Program-made: the position numbers and the translations under genes
Part shown: positions 6,290 to 10,164 of the stretch, in pieces
Position numbering within the stretch: position 1 is the first letter of the stretch
How the letters are laid out: each line of letters begins with the position of its first letter
Notes under the pieces: model-generated
Databases searched by the model: none
What the model was told of the DNA's origin: nothing
Seen by the model: only the letters and a program-made list of their open reading frames with translations
NCBI GenBank assembly: GCA_913049525.1
Contig: CAJWYZ010000036.1
Location: 1 to 10,164 of the forward strand
Direction of reading: 5' to 3'
DNA from: an uncultured Fidelibacterota bacterium
GTDB taxonomy: Bacteria > Fidelibacterota > Marinisomatia > SCGC-AAA003-L08 > D37C17
Length of the DNA stretch: 10,164 bases

Positions 6290-8458
6290 TTAGTAAGCAG
6301 AGGTCTTAAGGGGGGAAAGATTGGCATATTTTGCAATGAGTTTCTTCCTTACATTTCCTGAGAATATAATGGTTAGTTTCGCAGAATCCCCTTCTCCCTC
6401 AACATCCAGAATTTTTCCATTTCCGAATAATTTATGGGCAACATGATCTCCTTTTTGGAATTTCGCAGAACTTGGTGATAATTTTTGAAAAGATGATGGT
6501 CGGGTAAAACTTTTTGTATATGCCTGCTTTTGATGCCCTCCTTCTTCTTGAATAAATGCTTCTGGTAATTCAGATATGAATCGAGACTGAGTTGTGGGAA
6601 TGGGTGCACCACCAAATCTTCTTCGTGTGATGGCATAACTGAGATATACTTTTTTCTTGGCACGTGTTACCGCTACATAGAAGAGTCTCCGTTCTTCTTC
6701 CAGCTCCTCCACTTCGAAAGATTGAGGTCCCAATGGGAAGAGTCCCTCTTCCAGACCTGCCACCATAACCACTGGAAACTCCAACCCCTTTGCGCTGTGA
6801 ATGGTCATGAGCGTTACCGCTTTATCAGATGTATTCCACCTGTCAATATCTGTCAGCAATGAAACTTCTTCAAGAAATTCCCGGAGGCCACTTTCTTCCC
6901 GATTGTCTTGAAAATCAGTAATACTATTTAATAATTCTTCCACATTGTTCCACCGCTCTAATGCTTCCTGGGTATTTTGATTTTCGTAATAATTCTGAAG
7001 ATCAATGTCCAGAAGTAAATCACGGGTAATGTCTACAGCATTCTGCCCTTTATAAGAATTTCTAAATTTATGAATCAACTGATTAAATGCATGTAGGGAT
7101 TTCTTTTGCTTTGCCCCAACAGACAATTTTCCTAAATCTTCCAATACCTGAAGGTAGGATAAATCATTCTCCTTTGCGTAGGCGTGTATTTTTTCAATGC
7201 TTGTCTTGCCAATACCCCGAACGGGAAAGTTCACAATTCTGTCAAAACTGACTCCGTCAGTTGGATTTATAATTAATCGTAAATATGCCAGAACATCTTT
7301 CACCTCTTTCCTGGCATAAAATTTTATTCCTCCTATAATTTCATAGGGCACTCCCTCTCTGCGAAGGGCATCTTCCACAACTCTACTTTGGGCATTGGTC
7401 CGATACAGAATTACCAAATCGTCAAATCCAAAGCTGCCGTGAACCGTCTCATCCTGAATAATTTTCAATATTTTCCAACTTTCATCTCTCTCATCCCTGC
7501 ATTCAATAACAGATAGTTTGTCTCCCTGTTTATTGTCCGTCCATAATTTCTTCTCGGCACGGGTAGTATTTTTTGAAACAACTGACCAGGCACATTCCAA
7601 AATGGTTTTGGTGGAACGGTAATTCTGTTCCAATTTTATTATATGAGCTTCTCCAAATGTATCTGAAAAATTGAGTATATTATTAACATCGGCACCTCTC
7701 CAACTGTAGATAGATTGATCATCATCCCCCACAACACAAACGTCTCTATGCTCTCGTGAAAGCGCCTGTATAAACTCAAATTGAGGTTTATTGGTATCTT
7801 GATATTCATCTACCAATACATATTGATATTTATTCTGGTAAAAATCTAGTCGCCCAGGGTGTTCATTAAATAGTTCAATAGGCTTTAAGAGCAGATCATC
7901 AAAGTCTAGAGCATTGTTTGTTTTTAAAGCCTTTTGATACTGCGAATATATTTCGCTGGTTTTTTCATCTAAAAATCCTTCCACGGTATTTGCCATCAGT
8001 TCCGGGGATATCATTTGATTTTTTGCTTTACTAATATGTGCCTGCATTGCTTTGGGTACGAAGGATTTTTCATCCAAATTAAGATCTTTTATGACCATTT
8101 TCACCAATGCCCGGCTATCATCCTGATCATATATAACAAAATCATTGCTATAGCCCAGCAATTGTATTTCTCTTCGCAAAATTCGTGCGGATATAGAATG
8201 AAAGGTGCCCACACTCATGGATGAAACATCCATATTCAATAATTCCTGCACCCTCTGTTTCATTTCGTCTGCGGCTTTATTGGTAAAGGTTACTGCCAAT
8301 ATATTGTCTGGAGGTAATCCAACATCCTTCACTAAATATGCAATTTTATGAGTGAGAACACGGGTCTTTCCACTGCCTGCACCTGCAAATATAAGTATGG
8401 GACCTCCCGTAATTTCTACGGCTTTTCGTTGTTGAGGATTTAATTCTTCTAAATTCAA
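6290..8458 (-). CDS. pcrA: ATP-dependent DNA helicase PcrA/UvrD (SF1A)
   Basis: A 722-residue 3'-5' DNA helicase of the UvrD/PcrA/Rep group, acting in nucleotide excision repair, mismatch repair or replication-fork clearance. Motifs in order: Q motif LNPQQRKAV (6-14), Walker A AGAGSGKT (25-32), Ia AVTFTNKAADEM (55-66), TFHS (85-88), Walker B VDEYQD (216-221), III GDDDQSIYSWRGA (244-256), IV QNYRST (278-283), V IHSAKGLEF (553-561) and VI VAVTRAK (595-601). Residues about 668-716 (GDHVAHKLFGNGKI onward) form the C-terminal Tudor-like module seen in PcrA and UvrD that contacts RNA polymerase or partners. Nothing is missing. The start is TTG (8456-8458), overlapping the mltG TGA as TTGA, with a good AAGAGG Shine-Dalgarno about six bases before it. 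No ATG start is needed. The stop falls at 6290, with no clear terminator after it. Confidence 0.96.
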   Translation of the reverse strand: MNLEELNPQQRKAVEITGGPILIFAGAGSGKTRVLTHKIAYLVKDVGLPPDNILAVTFTNKAADEMKQRVQELLNMDVSSMSVGTFHSISARILRREIQLLGYSNDFVIYDQDDSRALVKMVIKDLNLDEKSFVPKAMQAHISKAKNQMISPELMANTVEGFLDEKTSEIYSQYQKALKTNNALDFDDLLLKPIELFNEHPGRLDFYQNKYQYVLVDEYQDTNKPQFEFIQALSREHRDVCVVGDDDQSIYSWRGADVNNILNFSDTFGEAHIIKLEQNYRSTKTILECAWSVVSKNTTRAEKKLWTDNKQGDKLSVIECRDERDESWKILKIIQDETVHGSFGFDDLVILYRTNAQSRVVEDALRREGVPYEIIGGIKFYARKEVKDVLAYLRLIINPTDGVSFDRIVNFPVRGIGKTSIEKIHAYAKENDLSYLQVLEDLGKLSVGAKQKKSLHAFNQLIHKFRNSYKGQNAVDITRDLLLDIDLQNYYENQNTQEALERWNNVEELLNSITDFQDNREESGLREFLEEVSLLTDIDRWNTSDKAVTLMTIHSAKGLEFPVVMVAGLEEGLFPLGPQSFEVEELEEERRLFYVAVTRAKKKVYLSYAITRRRFGGAPIPTTQSRFISELPEAFIQEEGGHQKQAYTKSFTRPSSFQKLSPSSAKFQKGDHVAHKLFGNGKILDVEGEGDSAKLTIIFSGNVRKKLIAKYANLSPLKTSAY

Positions 8459-9510
8459 AGTTTCCTCTTTTTGCGTCTATTTTGTTTTAATATCAACTTT
8501 GCCTGATTATGCTCCTCATTTGAGTTACTGAAAATATGTCTTCCCTCTCCATCGGCCACAAAATATAAATAAGAGGTCTCACTGGGGTGTGCCGCGGCAT
8601 ATAGGGCAGAATACCCCGGGTTATTAATGGGCCCTGGAGGTAGACCTTTATATTTATACGTATTATAGGGATCATCTACCGTTAAATGTTTATTGTATAG
8701 TCTCCGTGGTTTTCCCGGCAATATATATTGAATGGTGGGGTCTGCCTGAAGCAACATCCCTTTTTTAAGCCGATTATTATATACAGAAGAAATAGTGGAC
8801 ATTTCATCAATAAACATGGCTTCACCCTGAATAATGGAAGCAAGGGTCGTTATTTCACGTTTATTAAGGTGTACTGATGGCGCTGATTCCTTTATTCGCT
8901 GCATATTATGATGAAATTGATTTACCATAATGCGAATAATATTTTCCTCCGTATAAGTTCTCAGTAGAATATAGGTATCTGGTGCTAAAAACCCTTCCAA
9001 AGAAGGAGCGTCAATACCCAATGAGTGAATAAAATTATAATCTTTACATAACCGTAAAAACTCATAGGTATCTATTTTTAGCTCCTTGTTTAACGCTTCT
9101 GCATATCTTTCCATTGACCAGCCTTCAATGAGTGTAATTTTCACCCTGTCAGAAGATTGGGAAGTTATCATTTTTACCAATTGCCCAATGGATGAAATAC
9201 CTTTCACATTATACCGCCCGGGAATTATGTGCCTGTTTTTCATGGTGAGTGTAAGAGCAAGTTTAAATATAGATTCATTTTGCAGGCAGGAACTGTCCTT
9301 AAGTAATGCAGCTACTGACTGAGCTGAAGCTCCCTTTGGGATGGCAATGAGATCATTTGGCCGTTCACAGTCTATTTCCCACCCAAGTACAATGGAGTAA
9401 AACAACAAAATAGCAATTAAAACCAGAAAGGTAATACCTCCTCCTATTTTAATTTTATAATCAATTTTAAATTTAGCATCAGCCATATATGAAAAATTAC
9501 CCGTCTGCAT
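8455..9510 (-). CDS. mltG: Endolytic murein transglycosylase MltG (YceG-like)
   Basis: A 351-residue, single-pass inner-membrane enzyme that cleaves nascent glycan strands and so limits peptidoglycan chain length. A basic N-terminal tail precedes one membrane helix (about 22-43). The periplasmic part has a LysM-like region (about 50-115) and then the YceG catalytic domain. Diagnostic motifs: EGFLAPDTY (172-180), ASIIQGEA (224-231), YNNRLKKGMLLQADPTIQY (244-262), DPYNTYKYKGLPPGPINNPG (280-299) and the final AAAHP, YLYFVADG and HIFSN. E230 aligns with the catalytic Glu218 of the Escherichia coli enzyme by my hand alignment. The ATG at 9510 has GGAAG seven bases upstream. A second in-frame ATG at 9486 would shorten the tail by eight residues but has no such site. 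The gene overlaps pcrA by 4 nt. Confidence 0.95.
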   Translation of the reverse strand: MQTGNFSYMADAKFKIDYKIKIGGGITFLVLIAILLFYSIVLGWEIDCERPNDLIAIPKGASAQSVAALLKDSSCLQNESIFKLALTLTMKNRHIIPGRYNVKGISSIGQLVKMITSQSSDRVKITLIEGWSMERYAEALNKELKIDTYEFLRLCKDYNFIHSLGIDAPSLEGFLAPDTYILLRTYTEENIIRIMVNQFHHNMQRIKESAPSVHLNKREITTLASIIQGEAMFIDEMSTISSVYNNRLKKGMLLQADPTIQYILPGKPRRLYNKHLTVDDPYNTYKYKGLPPGPINNPGYSALYAAAHPSETSYLYFVADGEGRHIFSNSNEEHNQAKLILKQNRRKKRKL

Positions 9511-9588
9511 TGAACACTTCCAATTAATTAGAAATATTTTATTTTTCCGTTAATAATTGTTGTTTGGTTTTTTTGCTAGACTTTAATT

Positions 9589-9831
9589 TTGTATGCTTTG
9601 AAACAATGGAATCAAGATAATAAGACATTATTTCATTCCTGGTCTTTTGGTAAAATTAATTACCTGCTTTTTGGAATTGGTCTGCTGGTTATAATTACCG
9701 GTTATTTGATTATGGCTACTGGTGAAACAGAAAGTTATCAATCAGTGAAACTGGCCCCTATCATCTTAATAGTGGGCTACTGTGTATTTATTCCTGCAGC
9801 CATTTTGATAAAGCCTAAAGACAAAGCATGA
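9589..9831 (+). CDS. DUF3098-like small two-helix membrane protein
   Basis: An 80-residue protein with a polar N terminus, the motif FGKINYLLFGIG, a first membrane helix (about 27-46), a short loop with ATGETES and SVKLAPI, and a second helix (about 52-73) ending in a basic KPKDKA tail. This matches the small DUF3098-type proteins of Bacteroidetes and relatives, which typically read FGK.NY, one helix, LAPI, second helix. Their function is unknown. An in-frame stop at 9577-9579 leaves only non-ATG starts: TTG at 9589 or TTG at 9598; the nearby ATG at 9593 is in the wrong frame. There is no clear Shine-Dalgarno sequence. It diverges from mltG across a 78-bp gap and lies 13 bp upstream of tRNA-Asp in the same direction. 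Confidence 0.72.
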   Translation: MYALKQWNQDNKTLFHSWSFGKINYLLFGIGLLVIITGYLIMATGETESYQSVKLAPIILIVGYCVFIPAAILIKPKDKA

Positions 9832-9844
9832 TTTTTTTAATATT

Positions 9845-9920
9845 GGGGTGGTAGTTCAATTTGGTTAGAGCACCGGCCTGTCACGCCGGACGTTGCGAGT
9901 TCGAGTCTCGTCCATCCCGC
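9845..9920 (+). tRNA. tRNA-Asp (anticodon GTC)
   Basis: A cloverleaf can be folded by hand. The acceptor stem GGGGTGG/CCATCCC has one G-T pair, and the D-stem is GTTC/GAGC. The anticodon stem CCGGC/GCCGG carries loop CTGTCAC, with GTC at 9880-9882. The variable loop is ACGTT, the T-stem GCGAG/CTCGT, and the discriminator is G at 9920, as expected for tRNA-Asp. Positions 15 and 48 are A and T, a consistent Levitt pair. Two oddities: the T-loop reads TTTCGAGT, eight bases instead of seven, and the CCA does not follow the discriminator directly but appears after a two-base CA (GCACCA). If functional, the 3' end would need trimming and CCA addition. A strong terminator follows. Confidence 0.9.
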
Positions 9921-9927
9921 ACCATTA

Positions 9928-9955
9928 AGCCTCTGTTAATTCAGGGGCTTTTTTA
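9928..9955 (+). terminator. Intrinsic terminator after tRNA-Asp
   Basis: AAGCCTCTG and CAGGGGCTT form a 9-bp stem with one G-T pair around the loop TTAATT, followed directly by an uninterrupted T run. It starts 8 bp after the tRNA discriminator and would end the plus-strand DUF3098/tRNA transcript. There is no T run on the opposite strand, so it should act in one direction only. Confidence 0.9.
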
Positions 9956-10038
9956 GTGGTAAGAAGTTTCTTAAAAGGCCTCAATAAGACTTCGTTCTAA
10001 TTTACGTACTTAATTTAATATCTGATGAAATAAAAGGT

Positions 10039-10071
10039 AAGCTAGCTATGCTATTTTATTAGCATTAGCTT
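10039..10071 (-). terminator. Hairpin over the stop codon of the T9SS cargo gene
   Basis: On the minus strand AAGCTA-ATGCTA pairs with TAGCAT-(AGC)-TAGCTT around the loop ATAAAA, giving 12 bp with one three-base bulge. The 5' arm encodes the Lys-Leu-Met-Leu before the stop, and the TAG stop is part of the 3' arm. ACCTTTTATTT follows, a modest T tract, so it could be a weak intrinsic terminator or an mRNA 3'-end stabiliser for the gene entering from the right. Confidence 0.5.
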
Positions 10072-10164
10072 TTGGGTGGACATATACTCGCCGGCAACCA
10101 TCTTAACAAAGTATACCCCGCTACTATGACTGTCTGCATTCCATATAACAGAGTGGTATCCAGC
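10051..10164 (-). CDS. C-terminal end of a T9SS type A sorting-domain protein (partial)
   Basis: Only the last 37 residues are in the window; the gene continues past the right edge. The sequence runs AGYHSVIWNA, then SSGVYFVKMVAGEYMSTQK, and ends LMLIK. It is the final three beta-strands of the type A C-terminal sorting domain recognised by the type IX secretion system: the SGVYF.K..AG pattern followed by a last strand and a terminal Lys. This implies an exported or surface-anchored product, processed at this domain during transit through the outer membrane. The secreted module itself lies outside the window, so its activity cannot be stated. It is convergent with the tRNA unit, and a hairpin overlaps its stop. 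Confidence 0.88.
   Translation of the reverse strand, partial: AGYHSVIWNADSHSSGVYFVKMVAGEYMSTQKLMLIK

Noticed and set aside
6373..6663. Overlapping 96-codon minus-strand frame inside pcrA
   Set aside because: It is an alternative frame of the conserved helicase C-terminal region, including motif VI, and has no plausible protein features.
9845..9960. tRNA-Asp as an integration (att) site
   Set aside because: No integrase gene and no repeat of the tRNA 3' end are present in the window; the downstream DNA is a terminator and a convergent core-type gene.

Overview
The window reads as chromosomal core sequence from an AT-rich, Gram-negative bacterium of the Bacteroidetes/FCB assemblage. The signs are the C-terminal end of a type IX secretion (T9SS) cargo protein at the right edge, a DUF3098-like small membrane protein, a DUF6580 membrane protein and a signal-peptide-bearing beta-barrel protein. 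Candidatus Marinimicrobia (SAR406) is my best guess at phylum. That is an inference from protein flavour, not a demonstrated placement. I saw no mobile elements, CRISPR arrays, transposases or phage genes.

Layout. Almost everything from 13 to 9510 lies on the minus strand, so the order of transcription runs right to left. First comes mltG (septal/endolytic peptidoglycan transglycosylase) overlapping pcrA/uvrD (SF1A DNA helicase) by 4 nt. Next is a compact iron operon, fur-feoA-feoB-feoB-associated protein, with overlaps or very short gaps and a recognisable Fur box just upstream of fur. Then yhaM (3'-5' exoribonuclease, OB fold plus HD domain), a DUF6580 inner-membrane protein, and an outer-membrane beta-barrel protein whose coding region begins on the codon straight after the DUF6580 stop. 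On the plus strand, diverging from mltG, are a DUF3098-like small membrane protein, a tRNA-Asp(GUC) and a strong intrinsic terminator. A convergent minus-strand T9SS cargo gene enters from the right edge and ends in a hairpin that spans its own stop codon.

How the genes work together. The fur-feo cluster looks like a self-contained ferrous-iron uptake unit: Fur would sense Fe(II) and repress its own operon, FeoA and FeoB would move Fe(II) across the inner membrane, and the small CxxC membrane protein would accompany FeoB. The DUF6580/beta-barrel pair could be a two-membrane uptake module, but its substrate is unknown. The remaining genes are housekeeping functions in peptidoglycan, DNA repair and RNA turnover.

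No clearly novel system is visible. The points most worth a second look are the tRNA-Asp with an 8-nt T-loop and displaced CCA, the same-frame amber/TTG junction between DUF6580 and the beta-barrel gene, the run of TTG starts, and the hairpin over the T9SS stop codon. No gene-free stretch exceeds 300 bases; the largest gaps, about 100 bp each, are 3115-3215, 6183-6289 and 9956-10050.
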